This document shows positions 54,333-63,756 of a stretch of 64,000 nt of DNA, piece after piece. This stretch comes from a virus, in IMG/VR virus record IMGVR_UViG_3300031840_000582, positions 1 to 64,000 of that record; one strand, 5' to 3'. The position numbers and the translations under genes were made by a program. The notes beneath the pieces were generated by a model. It saw only the letters and a program-made list of their open reading frames with translations. It was not told the origin of the DNA and made no database searches. Numbering within the stretch: the stretch's first letter is position 1; each line of letters opens with the position of its first letter.

Positions 54333-54554
54333 ATGGCCAATGTTTATGAGGAATTTTTCCTTTTAAAGTACCATGGTGGCTGGAGCTTTTCCGAGGCTTA
54401 TAACTTGCCAGTTGTTTTGCGTAGATGGTTTTTAGAGCGACTAGCAAAACAAATTACAACAGAGAACGAGGCCAAGAAAAAAGCATCAGGAAAGAAGACA
54501 TACGACGTTGGAACCGGGCCTGATCCGGGTAGACCAATGATACCAAAAAGATGA
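54333..54554 (+). CDS. Small tail-assembly protein, probably expressed as a frameshift extension (73 aa from ATG)
   Basis: The short helical product (ANVYEEFFLLKYHGGWSFSE, VVLRRWFLERLAKQITTENE) ends with a basic disordered tail. It starts 4 bases after the previous stop without a purine-rich ribosome site. It lies in the same place as the second part of G/GT-type tail chaperones, just before the tape-measure region. T4 gp51, a hub-assembly factor, is another possible counterpart. It may be made alone by coupling, or mainly fused to the 53480 product. A terminator follows the stop. Confidence 0.6.
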   Translation: MANVYEEFFLLKYHGGWSFSEAYNLPVVLRRWFLERLAKQITTENEAKKKASGKKTYDVGTGPDPGRPMIPKR

Positions 54555-54557
54555 ATA

Positions 54558-54595
54558 AAGGCTGATGTTGAAAGACTTCAGCCTTATTTGTTTTT
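54558..54595 (+). terminator. Intrinsic terminator before the tape-measure region
   Basis: AAGGCTGA (54558-54565) pairs with TCAGCCTT (54578-54585) around a 12-base loop, followed by ATTTGTTTTT. It lies 4 bases after the stop of the preceding gene. Confidence 0.8.
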
Positions 54596-54631
54596 AGAAA
54601 CTAATTAATATATAACGAGGGAGATCACTCT

Positions 54632-54976
54632 ATGCAGAATCTTAAAGAGGATAAACTAGAGGAAGTTGTAATTGACTTTCAAGAGATGCGATCACAAGAA
54701 CTAAATGAAAGTTTTTACATGGCTCTTGGTGCATCCATTCGCCTCGCTATCGATTCTATTTTCGGGTATGGATTCTTCCCAGCAAAGTTAAAAGTAAAAG
54801 GCACTGAGCGTGAAGCAAAAGCGTTTGTTAATGCACTTAAGTCTGAGGCTAAGTATGTAAAAGCTGCAAAAGACTATGGACTTACTAACCCAAGAACATT
54901 TAAGAGCAAAAATAAATTGACCAATGCTATCAAGGGCTTCGAAAGAGTAACTGGACTTAAGTGGCCGTTTAAGTAG
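54632..54976 (+). CDS. Conserved-looking phage protein of unknown function (114 aa)
   Basis: GAGGGAGA sits 8 bases before the ATG. The N-terminal half has VVIDFQEMRSQELNESFYMA and a hydrophobic patch (LAIDSIFGYGFF); the C-terminal half has AKAFVNALKSEAKYVKAAKD and ends in ERVTGLKWPFK. This end pattern is familiar to me from other phage genes near tail genes, but no function is known. It lies between the chaperone-like genes and the tape measure, so a tail-assembly role is plausible. Confidence 0.55.
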   Translation: MQNLKEDKLEEVVIDFQEMRSQELNESFYMALGASIRLAIDSIFGYGFFPAKLKVKGTEREAKAFVNALKSEAKYVKAAKDYGLTNPRTFKSKNKLTNAIKGFERVTGLKWPFK

Positions 54977-54986
54977 GAGATTCTAA

Positions 54987-57029
54987 ATGGCAATTACTCC
55001 AGAAGAAATCCAAAGGTTAACTGATGCTTATTTGCGACAAAAGCAAACTGTTGACCAACTCCGTGACGCTCAAACTAGTCTTGCCTCTGGCACAGAAGCT
55101 TATAGAAACGCTACTCTTAGGCTTCAACAAGCAGAGGTTAACACAGCACAAGCTGAATTAGAACTCGCGATCGCACGAAACGAAACTGCCGACACGATTC
55201 AGCAAATTACAAATGAACTAAATCAGTCTACGGTTGCATTCGAAGCTAACAAAGCCGCTATAGAGGCCGCAACAAAACAGGCTGAAATAGGCCAACAAAC
55301 GTTTGGAAACCTAGCTGGCCAGATTGGATTGATGGACGAGAGTGCTAGGCAGTCAAACCTAACACTCAATGTACTCTCAGCGAGTGGTCTCAAGGGCTTA
55401 ATGAAGGGCGCTGCTGACGTATTGAATCCATTAAATATGTTGCAATCGATTTTTGCTTTGACAATTGAAAGCTCTCTTGAACTTGCAAAGGCACTTGATG
55501 AAACTACGTCTTCGCTAAACATGACCACTGGACTGGGTGACGAGTTTCACGATAGTATTGTAGATCTGCAACCAGCACTCAATGATCTAGCGATCTTTGT
55601 GCCAGAAATTGGTGAGGCCTTCGGAGTTTTAGGAACTAGGCTTGGAACATTCACAAACTTAAGCAAAGACGCGCAAATGAATATTGGGCGCACAACAGCA
55701 GTGCTAGGTAAGTTTGGCGTGTCAGCAGAGCAGACGGCAGAAAATATTGGTATTATGACAGCTACCATGGGGGTCTCGGAAGAGCAAGCAGCTTTCCTTC
55801 AGGCTGGCCTAGTAAACATGGCTAATGAAAATCAAATTTCTAGCGTGCAAATGATGAATGACTTTGCTGCAACTGCTGAATCTTTGGCTGCTTTTGGCGA
55901 CCAGTCTGTTGAGGTCTTTGGTGATTTGGCTATGGCAGCTAAACAAAGTAACATGGAGGTTAGTGAATTATTAGGCATCGCTAGCCAGTTTGATACTTTT
56001 GATGGAGCTACTCAAGCTGTTGGTAGGCTCAACGCTCTATTGGGTGGCCCTTTCCTTAACAGTTTGGAAATGGTTATGGTAACAGACCCGACGGAAAGAA
56101 TAAGTATGCTGTCTGATGCTTTGAATGCCACCGGTCGATCCTTCCAAGATATGTCCTACTATGAGAGAAGGGCAATTGCAGATGCCGCTGGGCTATCAAG
56201 TGTTGCCGATTTAGGCAAGGTCATGAGTGGTAACTTTGAAGGCCTAGCAGGTAATATAGGTAAAAGCGCCGAAGAGCTAGAAAAAATGGAAAACATGCAG
56301 GCTGACTTTATGAGTCTTACTGATGAAATAAAATCTTTATTGATGGAATTTGCTTTCCCGTTCTTGGAACCAGTTGTGCAGGGTCTTAAATCAGCCATAA
56401 AATTTGTTAAAGATCTATCTCCTGAATTCAAAAAGAGTCTTGCTATTGCGGGCGGTCTTTTAGTCATGGGTAAGATTTTCAGTGGGTTTATGTCTGATAC
56501 TGCTGAGCAATCCGAAGCCATTGCGGCTGGCGGTGGTGGTGGTGGAATAAGTGGCTTCCTTGGAGATGTGGCGAAAGGCCTTTTGCTTGTTGTGGGAGTG
56601 ATCTTACTAGTGAAGCCAGCCTTTACTCTATTGTCTAGTTTATTTGAGTCAATTGGTTCTGGGCTTTCTGGTCTTATGGAATTAGGACCGGCTTTAGATG
56701 CTATCAAGAGCGTTGGTGCAGCAGACTTTTTGGCCACTGCCGCTGGTATCAAAGCTATCAGCACCGCAGTAAACGATATTGAAACCGATAAGGCTGTGGC
56801 TATTTCCACAGTCTTCGATTCGGCAGCAGCTACAACAGCTACTCAGACAATTAATTCAGCAGCAATGACTTCAGCGGGAGCTAGTGCAGCAGGAGCAACT
56901 GGCCAAACGATGGTCGCAGCCCCGATTGAAATAACTACCAAGCTTATGCTTAACGAAAGAGAGATGGCATCTGTTGTACGGAAGCATGAAACGCTTCTTA
57001 AGTTGGCTGATGATGCAACTAACGTGTAG
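54987..57029 (+). CDS. Tail tape-measure protein candidate (680 aa)
   Basis: The protein begins with about 100 residues of coiled coil (QKQTVDQLRDAQTSL; EVNTAQAELELAIA). A long helical Ala/Gly/Met-rich body follows, with a Gly-rich linker (AAGGGGGGISG) and a strong hydrophobic segment (KGLLLVVGVILLVKP, near residues 532-546). This make-up and the position after tube and chaperone genes fit a tape measure, which sets tail length and may insert in the host membrane. T4 gp29 is 590 residues for a tail near 100 nm, so a slightly longer tail would be expected. TAGGAG precedes the ATG. Confidence 0.75.
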   Translation: MAITPEEIQRLTDAYLRQKQTVDQLRDAQTSLASGTEAYRNATLRLQQAEVNTAQAELELAIARNETADTIQQITNELNQSTVAFEANKAAIEAATKQAEIGQQTFGNLAGQIGLMDESARQSNLTLNVLSASGLKGLMKGAADVLNPLNMLQSIFALTIESSLELAKALDETTSSLNMTTGLGDEFHDSIVDLQPALNDLAIFVPEIGEAFGVLGTRLGTFTNLSKDAQMNIGRTTAVLGKFGVSAEQTAENIGIMTATMGVSEEQAAFLQAGLVNMANENQISSVQMMNDFAATAESLAAFGDQSVEVFGDLAMAAKQSNMEVSELLGIASQFDTFDGATQAVGRLNALLGGPFLNSLEMVMVTDPTERISMLSDALNATGRSFQDMSYYERRAIADAAGLSSVADLGKVMSGNFEGLAGNIGKSAEELEKMENMQADFMSLTDEIKSLLMEFAFPFLEPVVQGLKSAIKFVKDLSPEFKKSLAIAGGLLVMGKIFSGFMSDTAEQSEAIAAGGGGGGISGFLGDVAKGLLLVVGVILLVKPAFTLLSSLFESIGSGLSGLMELGPALDAIKSVGAADFLATAAGIKAISTAVNDIETDKAVAISTVFDSAAATTATQTINSAAMTSAGASAAGATGQTMVAAPIEITTKLMLNEREMASVVRKHETLLKLADDATNV

Positions 57030-57079
57030 TATGGTCGATAAATTAAGTTTGGCTCTACTTATAAGTGGAGGGTTATAGT

Positions 57080-57997
57080 ATGAGTAAGGGTAGAAAGAAT
57101 CAGTCAAAAGATACTGGTGACGGTAGTCTTGAAGTACAGGAAAGCTCCCAAAGAGAATCTACCAATGAAGGTAGAGAACGAGGTGGTCTGGCTGGTCTTT
57201 TTAACTTTGGTTCACAAAATAGTCCGTTCGAGGCAAACGATGCCAGCGACGCATACGCTCAGAGAGGCTATTACCTAAGGTTTACTCATATCCCATCAGG
57301 AAGGCAAACATCTTTCAAAGCTTTTATAACAAACTTTCAAGACTCATATGCATCTAACTGGACTCCACAGACTGCTTACGGCAGAATGGATCAGATCTAC
57401 ACATTCCAAAATACAACGCGACAATTGTCGGTTAGTTTTTCAATTCCTGCCTTTGACGAAGAAGATGCACGGTGTAACCTAACCAAATGTACAAACTTAG
57501 CTAGACAACTGTACCCATATTATAGTAATGGTGCAGGTAATAATGCTAGCACCATTGCAAAAGCACCGCTAATGAGGGTAAGATTCGCCAATTTAATTAG
57601 AGACGGACGTTTTTCGGGTGACTCACGGGGCCTTTTAGGTAAAATTAACGGGTTTACATTCACACCCAATATTGATCATGGATTTTACGACTTACAGAAC
57701 TTTCTATATCCAAAAACAATGGAAGTTACCTTTACTTTTGATGTGTTGCACGAGCATATTATGGGCTGGACTGATAATGCACCCGGTCCTGATATTTCTA
57801 AGACTAGCACAGGCATATCGTGGTCTGAGGGCAAGGCAGGCTTCTTTCCCTACGCGAGATCTTACACGCAACAAACAACTTCTACAGACACCACATCAGA
57901 TGCGGATGCCATTGACGCAGACGCAGACGACGTTGCAGCCGCTGCGGGTCTCACGTTCGAAGATCAAGAAGCAGCACTAGATGAAATTATTGATTAA
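57080..57997 (+). CDS. Baseplate tube-cap protein (gp48/gp54-like candidate)
   Basis: ATG 57080 (SKGRKNQSKDTGDG) is chosen over an upstream GTG that overlaps the GGAGGG ribosome site. A charged disordered leader of about 60 residues precedes a folded domain: YYLRFTHIPSGRQTSFKAFI, WTPQTAYGRMDQIYTFQNTT and MEVTFTFDVLHEHIMGW. This resembles baseplate proteins that start the tail tube. The acidic C-terminus is Asp/Ala-rich. It follows the tape measure and precedes the gp53-like gene, consistent with a baseplate operon. Confidence 0.6.
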   Translation: MSKGRKNQSKDTGDGSLEVQESSQRESTNEGRERGGLAGLFNFGSQNSPFEANDASDAYAQRGYYLRFTHIPSGRQTSFKAFITNFQDSYASNWTPQTAYGRMDQIYTFQNTTRQLSVSFSIPAFDEEDARCNLTKCTNLARQLYPYYSNGAGNNASTIAKAPLMRVRFANLIRDGRFSGDSRGLLGKINGFTFTPNIDHGFYDLQNFLYPKTMEVTFTFDVLHEHIMGWTDNAPGPDISKTSTGISWSEGKAGFFPYARSYTQQTTSTDTTSDADAIDADADDVAAAAGLTFEDQEAALDEIID

Positions 57998-58018
57998 AGT
58001 ACACACGAGGGTTTAAAA

Positions 58019-58360
58019 GTGCCATACAGATACACCGGAAGAACAATTATTAGAAATGACTCTGAAACTTATGAAGAACTAGTTTCCCCTAGAGATGTGC
58101 CATATGTGGACCAGTACAAGACTCCAAGACTAAAGCACCCTTCTAAATTCGAAAGGTTAAATCTAACCAGAGATAGGCATACTTGGAAGCTTGGTGATCG
58201 GTATTGGAAGCTGGCTACAGAAAATTACGGTAGCCCAAAATACTGGTGGGTCATAGCTTGGTATAACCAAAAGCCAGTTGAAAATATGCTCAGTCCGGGT
58301 GACACAATTATTATTCCAAAACCCTTGCAACTTGTGCTGGAATATGTTAAGTATTACTGA
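58019..58360 (+). CDS. Baseplate wedge protein with LysM-like domain (gp53-like)
   Basis: The start is GTG (58019) after CGAGGG. The 113-residue product contains a LysM-type fold: WKLGDRYWKLATENYGSPKY, then WWVIAWYNQKP and SPGDTIIIPKP. T4 gp53 (196 residues) carries a comparable domain and holds the baseplate wedges together. The first 45 residues are a short extension. The stop is followed by the large baseplate gene after 11 bases. Confidence 0.75.
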   Translation: MPYRYTGRTIIRNDSETYEELVSPRDVPYVDQYKTPRLKHPSKFERLNLTRDRHTWKLGDRYWKLATENYGSPKYWWVIAWYNQKPVENMLSPGDTIIIPKPLQLVLEYVKYY

Positions 58361-58371
58361 GGTTATAAACA

Positions 58372-61248
58372 ATGGCTAATGGCGACGAAAAGCCACCAGA
58401 AGAACAGAATTTCTTTGAGAACCTTCGCGATTCCGCTGCGAAAGTTATTGAAGTTGCAGGCGATGCCGCTGGCGCTGTCGCAGAGTCTGCCGGTGATATC
58501 TATGATGCGGCCTTGGCGGGTGGCGTCGCAGGCGCACTTCTGCAAGCAAGCATCGAGAAAGAAGAACTGTTTCAGAAAGCTGTAGAGGCTTTTGCCGAAG
58601 CAGGGGTGAAAAATCTAAGCAGTGAAGAAGAAGAAAAAACCCTACAGAATAGCATCAACGCCAGAGGTAGCGATCAATGCTATCTTGCATATCATATGAA
58701 ACCTCTGTCGGATTTACATGCTCAGACAATAATAGATTATAACGCTCTATCTGACTTTGCGGGCGATGAAGGTGACATTGTAAACCAAGCTGCTAATGAT
58801 CTGCTAGCAACTGAGTTTTCTCGTTTCCCACAATTTAAATATAAAAACAGCCATCTTTTAGACACACCAAAGGGACAAATCGCTGAGGTGGTCCCCAAGT
58901 TATTCCTTAGGCCAGATACATTAGCTCTACTAGACGCAACAACCGCAGAGTTATCTAATTTAGTGCCGATGGTAAAAATCTATAAAACAGTCTATGACGA
59001 CGATAATACAACTTATGAAGTGCCTTTTAAGTTTTATAATCATACAGTTAACAAAGACAATGCAAGAGAAGACTGGTATCAGTTTGATAGTTTCGAAAAA
59101 ACACCAGCAGCAGGTGTTCAAGCCAGATCCGCAGTGGGAATCAAGTCTTTTGATTGGCAGTATATTTCAGGCAACCCAGACACAGTAAAGAAAGACATTA
59201 CTGCTAAATTAGTATTATTTTTTCAAAGTATGGATGAGTTGATACGATTAAGAAATTACAGCGTGAGGGATAGCAATGGGCAACAAAAGGATGTTCAATA
59301 TTCGTATCTAGATCTCGTAGTGAATCCTGCTCGCCGTCAACCATCTTCAACGCCAGAATCAATTAATCAGGACACAAGCCAATCCGAAGGTCGAGGCAAA
59401 CCCGAAGGTGCGTTTAATCAATTTGATCCCTCGGAGTATGAAATTAAGGCATCAGTCGGCTGGGCATCTGGTAAGAACAATGTCAAAGAAATAAGTGAAG
59501 AGCTTAAAAATGCGATTGATAATACCAAGACAAATTTGTTTTTATCCTTGACAGACCATGAATTTTCTTTCAATCAAGATGGCAGCTTTGAGTTGCAAAT
59601 TTCATATCGTTCGCGCCTAGAGGGTATCTTAGAGAGCCCTAAATCAAACATTTTGTTTTGCGACAAAAAGCTAATGAACGAATCGGCAGCATTCAAGCTT
59701 TTAATTCAATATGAAGAAGAGATTGAAAAGCTAGGCGGCCAGAAATGTGCAGACAATAAGAAACAATTAGAGGACACAAAGAGAAAGCTGGTCAATATAC
59801 AAGATAGTTTGAGGCTCGAAACATATAAGTTTATAATTTTAAACATGTTGCGCCCAGAGAGATGGCTAGGATACCAGCCTGTTAGAGATTCTGCACCAGA
59901 GTCTGACATGCCGCAAAGGCTAATTTACTCAATGCTTGTTGACCCCATCGGTTTCGGTGAGTTTTCAGATGTTGGAGTCATGCCAGAAAACTTAAAGATA
60001 CTTGATTATGAATCGGTGACAACGCGAGAGATGGTATTTAAAAAACCTGATTGGGTTCACCCGTCCAGTGAGGCTAATATCAGTGGCGATAAGTTGATAT
60101 ACCGACCAGCAAACCCAGACGAGATGATTATCAATTTCTTTTATTTGGGCGATCTGGTTGAAATGCTAATGACGACCGTGTTTGACACGGAAAAGTACGA
60201 TTCGATACCAGACAGTATCAGGAAAAAGTATTCATTTAATAGAGCTGAGATAGAAAAACTAAGGCTCTTAATGGGTCCAATGCAGTTTACAGATCCGCGT
60301 ACTGGAAACATCGAGACGATAAACATTGCTGATATTCCAGTCGGTCTAAGAGCATTCACGGACTTTTTTCATCGCAAGGTGATCAAACAGCAGCTTACAG
60401 TTTACAACTTTAAATCATTCTTAAAAGATCTGATGCACGATCTAGTAATTACTGCCTTGGGCAAAGAGTGTTTTGAGGATATCCAACAAACAAACGGACG
60501 ACTAAGAAGCACATACTTAACAGCCCCAGCCCTTAGCGACGGTAGTGATCCTGTCGTAGCGAAAGGAGATAAATTTGCTGTCACCACTAGAGTGGATATG
60601 GATACGATTAATAACAGTAATCCTTTGTTTAATTATGGATCCGCAGACAAACAATTGTCAGACAAACAATTGTCAGAACACTATCATTATGTTGTACTGC
60701 ACATGCAGTCAAAAGCTGGACTAGTCTATCCGGGCATTCCGGGTGGCCCACAACTAGAAAAGCGGGAGGGTGTGGAACAAACACCTAAGGAACAAGATTT
60801 AGACCGTGGTATAAAACATTTGATTATCGGTCGAGATCGTGGTTTGTTGTTAAACGTTAATTTTTCAAAGACAAATGAGCCATTCTTAAGACAAGCACGT
60901 TTGGAAAATTCTGGAAGATTCAATCCTATTCTGCAATTATCTGATGTGTATGAAGTCGATGTTGAAATGATGGGTAATACCTTTTTCTATCCCGGCACAC
61001 AATTCTATCTAAATCCGTTCGGGCTTGGCTATACTGAATCGTTTGGCGTTCCACATAACAGAGGATCTCTTTCTAATATCATGGGCCTTGGTGGGTATCA
61101 CACAATTATTAATGTATCTAGTTATATTGAATCCGGTGTCTACAAGACATCCTTCAAAGCAAGGTTTGAAACTAACGGAGACGGGTTCAGTGACAATGAC
61201 AGTGTTAAAGCAGATTCGGGTGGTGATTGCCCAGAAGACTCTAGTTAG
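58372..61248 (+). CDS. Large baseplate/virion structural protein (958 aa)
   Basis: GAGG precedes the ATG. The N-terminal 70 residues are Ala-rich and amphipathic (AAGAVAESAGDIYDAALAGG). The middle contains beta-rich modules and a coiled coil (CADNKKQLEDTKRKLVNIQD). The end, FYPGTQFYLNPFGLGYTESF ... IMGLGGYHTIINVSSYIESG, resembles the C-terminal segment of hub proteins that bind the tube. Size and place in the baseplate block suggest a central hub or wedge protein. No lysozyme or other catalytic motif was found. A 15-base tandem repeat lies at 60646-60675. Confidence 0.65.
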   Translation: MANGDEKPPEEQNFFENLRDSAAKVIEVAGDAAGAVAESAGDIYDAALAGGVAGALLQASIEKEELFQKAVEAFAEAGVKNLSSEEEEKTLQNSINARGSDQCYLAYHMKPLSDLHAQTIIDYNALSDFAGDEGDIVNQAANDLLATEFSRFPQFKYKNSHLLDTPKGQIAEVVPKLFLRPDTLALLDATTAELSNLVPMVKIYKTVYDDDNTTYEVPFKFYNHTVNKDNAREDWYQFDSFEKTPAAGVQARSAVGIKSFDWQYISGNPDTVKKDITAKLVLFFQSMDELIRLRNYSVRDSNGQQKDVQYSYLDLVVNPARRQPSSTPESINQDTSQSEGRGKPEGAFNQFDPSEYEIKASVGWASGKNNVKEISEELKNAIDNTKTNLFLSLTDHEFSFNQDGSFELQISYRSRLEGILESPKSNILFCDKKLMNESAAFKLLIQYEEEIEKLGGQKCADNKKQLEDTKRKLVNIQDSLRLETYKFIILNMLRPERWLGYQPVRDSAPESDMPQRLIYSMLVDPIGFGEFSDVGVMPENLKILDYESVTTREMVFKKPDWVHPSSEANISGDKLIYRPANPDEMIINFFYLGDLVEMLMTTVFDTEKYDSIPDSIRKKYSFNRAEIEKLRLLMGPMQFTDPRTGNIETINIADIPVGLRAFTDFFHRKVIKQQLTVYNFKSFLKDLMHDLVITALGKECFEDIQQTNGRLRSTYLTAPALSDGSDPVVAKGDKFAVTTRVDMDTINNSNPLFNYGSADKQLSDKQLSEHYHYVVLHMQSKAGLVYPGIPGGPQLEKREGVEQTPKEQDLDRGIKHLIIGRDRGLLLNVNFSKTNEPFLRQARLENSGRFNPILQLSDVYEVDVEMMGNTFFYPGTQFYLNPFGLGYTESFGVPHNRGSLSNIMGLGGYHTIINVSSYIESGVYKTSFKARFETNGDGFSDNDSVKADSGGDCPEDSS
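60646..60675 (+). repeat. Perfect 15-base tandem duplication
   Basis: GACAAACAATTGTCA occurs twice head to tail, encoding DKQLS twice. Each unit is itself an inverted repeat (GACAA / TTGTC). The frame is kept. The identity of the copies implies a recent event. Confidence 0.9.
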
Positions 61249-61262
61249 TAGGGGAGACGACT

Positions 61263-62555
61263 ATGCCAGATAAAATAAAAGCAAAAAATACAATGTCGTC
61301 CCGTGAGTTGTACACTAACAGGACCGAATACAAATCTAGAGCCTTTTCACCCGAGCAGTATGAAGCCACTAGGGAAGGTTTCTTGCCCGCTGGGACTGTT
61401 GATTTTTGGTGGGCTGAGAGGGCATTTGTTGGCAGAATCAACACTAGTGATATCTCAGAACCAATCGAGCCATATGTTCCGTATATGAAGCCGTTGAGGA
61501 CAAAGCAGAACTCTGTGTTGGTTTTAAATTTTGTTGCCGACGCATTTAAAGAGTTCCAAGCAGAGTATTTGTTGCAAATTAGATTCGGCAATTTGCAAGA
61601 AGACGACCCGTTTCTATCAGAAATCGAAGCAGTAAAAGGTTATATGTCGATTCGAGATGCGTATAGAGAGTTACAAAAATCATTCTACAACTCTTTTGTT
61701 CGTTACTTGGCAGACAATAACATGACTGACGACATACTTGATATGAATGATTTTCTGAGGGAGATGTCTTACTATTTGCTGAATGTATACAAAGCGCCTT
61801 TCACTAGAAGTGCATTTATGTTAAGTCGTCATCTTGGCCCAATGGCAAGCGGTTTGTGCATCGATGTTCAGCCTCTGAGCTATAGCGAAGATGAGCCAAA
61901 AATTGAGTTTATTAACAGTCCAAATTTTCAACAATTTCGTAGAACTGCCAATCAATATGGATTTATGGTGGACAAGAACGTCCCTTGGAGACTGGTTGCA
62001 AATATGAACTCGCCACAAATGATCGAGTATGCGAAACAATATCAAGATGTAGAAAGCGTTGATGATATCGTAAATAAATTTTTTGTTCAAACATCGACAA
62101 AAGAGATAGAAAATTTAAAGCTTTACCTTGTGAGCCTATACAACCAATTTGTGTCCGATAACCCAATCGTCCAAAAAGAGACATTTCATCCAAACGTTAC
62201 TAGTAGGGTATCATATGGACGTTCGCCAATTACTTTGCAAAAGCTTAACGAATGCTATAGCGATTGCAGATGGTTGGAACTATTTATTAAGGTTCGAAAC
62301 AAGGAAACCGGACTTAATTATTCGACCCCTGCGGAGACGGCCATTATAAGGGTGGCGAAAGATATACAAAAAACACTTGACACACGAGAAGCGATGCGTT
62401 ATACTAGAGTAAAGTTCTCGGGGGTTGAGTTTTATAACGGTTCTCTATATCACGCGAGTGAGAAGATGCGGCAGGCAATGTCAGGCAAAGATAAGCTGAC
62501 ACCTGAAGAAGTTATAAAAAGAAAAGCCAAGAGTATCAAGAAAGTTTTTTACTAA
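61263..62555 (+). CDS. Virion-associated protein of unknown function (430 aa)
   Basis: AGGGGAG precedes the ATG. Helical segments (VLNFVADAFKEFQAEYLLQI; YNSFVRYLADNNMTDDILDM) alternate with polar regions. A long FMLSRHLGPMASGLCIDVQP segment and a basic end (VIKRKAKSIKKVFY) are visible. No enzyme motif was seen. It comes last in the baseplate block, immediately before the polymerase, and has the look of a conserved baseplate or tail-tip protein. The family is not recognised. Confidence 0.6.
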   Translation: MPDKIKAKNTMSSRELYTNRTEYKSRAFSPEQYEATREGFLPAGTVDFWWAERAFVGRINTSDISEPIEPYVPYMKPLRTKQNSVLVLNFVADAFKEFQAEYLLQIRFGNLQEDDPFLSEIEAVKGYMSIRDAYRELQKSFYNSFVRYLADNNMTDDILDMNDFLREMSYYLLNVYKAPFTRSAFMLSRHLGPMASGLCIDVQPLSYSEDEPKIEFINSPNFQQFRRTANQYGFMVDKNVPWRLVANMNSPQMIEYAKQYQDVESVDDIVNKFFVQTSTKEIENLKLYLVSLYNQFVSDNPIVQKETFHPNVTSRVSYGRSPITLQKLNECYSDCRWLELFIKVRNKETGLNYSTPAETAIIRVAKDIQKTLDTREAMRYTRVKFSGVEFYNGSLYHASEKMRQAMSGKDKLTPEEVIKRKAKSIKKVFY

Positions 62556-62568
62556 AACGGGGTTTAAA

Positions 62569-63756
62569 TTGTATTTTCAAACGCTCGACGATAAGGGCGA
62601 ATGTGTAGGAGTATATAGTGATGGAAAGCTCTACTTTGGAGACCTACCGAAAGGTCTCACTAAAACGTGGAAGTATGCTGAGTATTTGGAAGAAAGCGAT
62701 GTTGAGTACGCTCATCTTTACTGCGGAGGTAGGAGCCTTAATGACGTTTGTCCAGCTCACCTAATTGACGACTGGACAATTGTCGAGGATAAGTTGAAGG
62801 CGTTTTATCGTTCATTTGTGCTGTCAAAGGTAGATTTGAACGATAATTGTTTCTTTGATCTTGTTCCAAGGCAATTCCTCATGCAATACTGCGATATTCG
62901 CAATAAAATCACCGAATATGTGTTCGAAACTTACGAAAAGCCAGAAAACTATGACCATATGGTCGAGTTGACGAAGGTAATGTCTAAAATTAGGCGACAA
63001 AAGCTAAGTGTGGACGTGTCTAGCTTGTCACACAAGGCCCATGTGCCCAAGTATCGACAAGCAATGAAGAAGTTTGCACAGATTGACCCATTTTGTCGCT
63101 ATAATATCGACGGAACCAAGACTGGACGCCTTACAACACAGAAGGCATCCTTCCCTATCATGACAATGGATAAGGACTTTCGCTCTATCGTGCGACCGAC
63201 TAATGGGTGGTTTGTCGAGCTTGATTTCAACGCAGCCGAACTGCGGACGTTAATGGCTCTAGGAGGCGCTGAGACACCCCTAGAAGACATCCATGACTGG
63301 AACATGCATAACCTGTTCCCTAAAGGTACAACCCGCGACGAGGCTAAGCAGAGGTTCTTCTCGTGGCTCTACGATGATAACAAAACTAACCCATATCTAT
63401 CCAAGTATTATGATCGAGATAAGGTTCGACAATTATATTGGAAAAACGGTTCTGTTAAGACCATGTTTGGCCGAGAGATTGAAGCTGATCGTAAGCACGC
63501 ACTAAATTATATTATCCAAAGCACCACAGCAGACCTTGTTCTTCGACAGGTAATTAAAGTTCACAAAATGTTGCAGGGCATGCAGACTCACATTGCTTTT
63601 ACAATCCACGATAATATTGTGCTTGACATGCCATACGAAGAGCGTTATAATATACCCATGCTGGTTGAAGAGTTTTCCAACACTGCGTTGGGCAAGTTTT
63701 TGGTCAACGTGAAGGCTGGCAAAGACTTTGGAAGCTTGAGGACATTAAATCTATGA
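62569..63756 (+). CDS. Family A DNA polymerase, polymerase domain only
   Basis: The 395-residue protein, from a TTG start after ACGGGG, has the three pol I motifs. A is VELDFNAAELRTLM near 216-229; B is RDEAKQRFFSWLY (257-269, with the Arg, Lys, Phe and Tyr in register); C is FTIHDN (His347, Asp348). Motif C has Asn instead of the usual Glu after Asp. No 3'-5' exonuclease domain precedes it, so proofreading must come from another gene; a comparable split is known in Rhodothermus phage RM378. T4 itself uses a family B enzyme. It would replicate the phage genome with the primase at 21407. Its stop overlaps the next start (ATGA). Confidence 0.9.
   Translation: MYFQTLDDKGECVGVYSDGKLYFGDLPKGLTKTWKYAEYLEESDVEYAHLYCGGRSLNDVCPAHLIDDWTIVEDKLKAFYRSFVLSKVDLNDNCFFDLVPRQFLMQYCDIRNKITEYVFETYEKPENYDHMVELTKVMSKIRRQKLSVDVSSLSHKAHVPKYRQAMKKFAQIDPFCRYNIDGTKTGRLTTQKASFPIMTMDKDFRSIVRPTNGWFVELDFNAAELRTLMALGGAETPLEDIHDWNMHNLFPKGTTRDEAKQRFFSWLYDDNKTNPYLSKYYDRDKVRQLYWKNGSVKTMFGREIEADRKHALNYIIQSTTADLVLRQVIKVHKMLQGMQTHIAFTIHDNIVLDMPYEERYNIPMLVEEFSNTALGKFLVNVKAGKDFGSLRTLNL
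63623..63651 (+). promoter_or_regulatory. Perfect sigma70-type promoter inside the polymerase gene
   Basis: TTGACA (63623-63628), 17 bases, TATAAT (63646-63651): all 12 consensus bases match. Transcription would start near 63658, about 95 bases before the tubulin-like gene. Confidence 0.75.
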
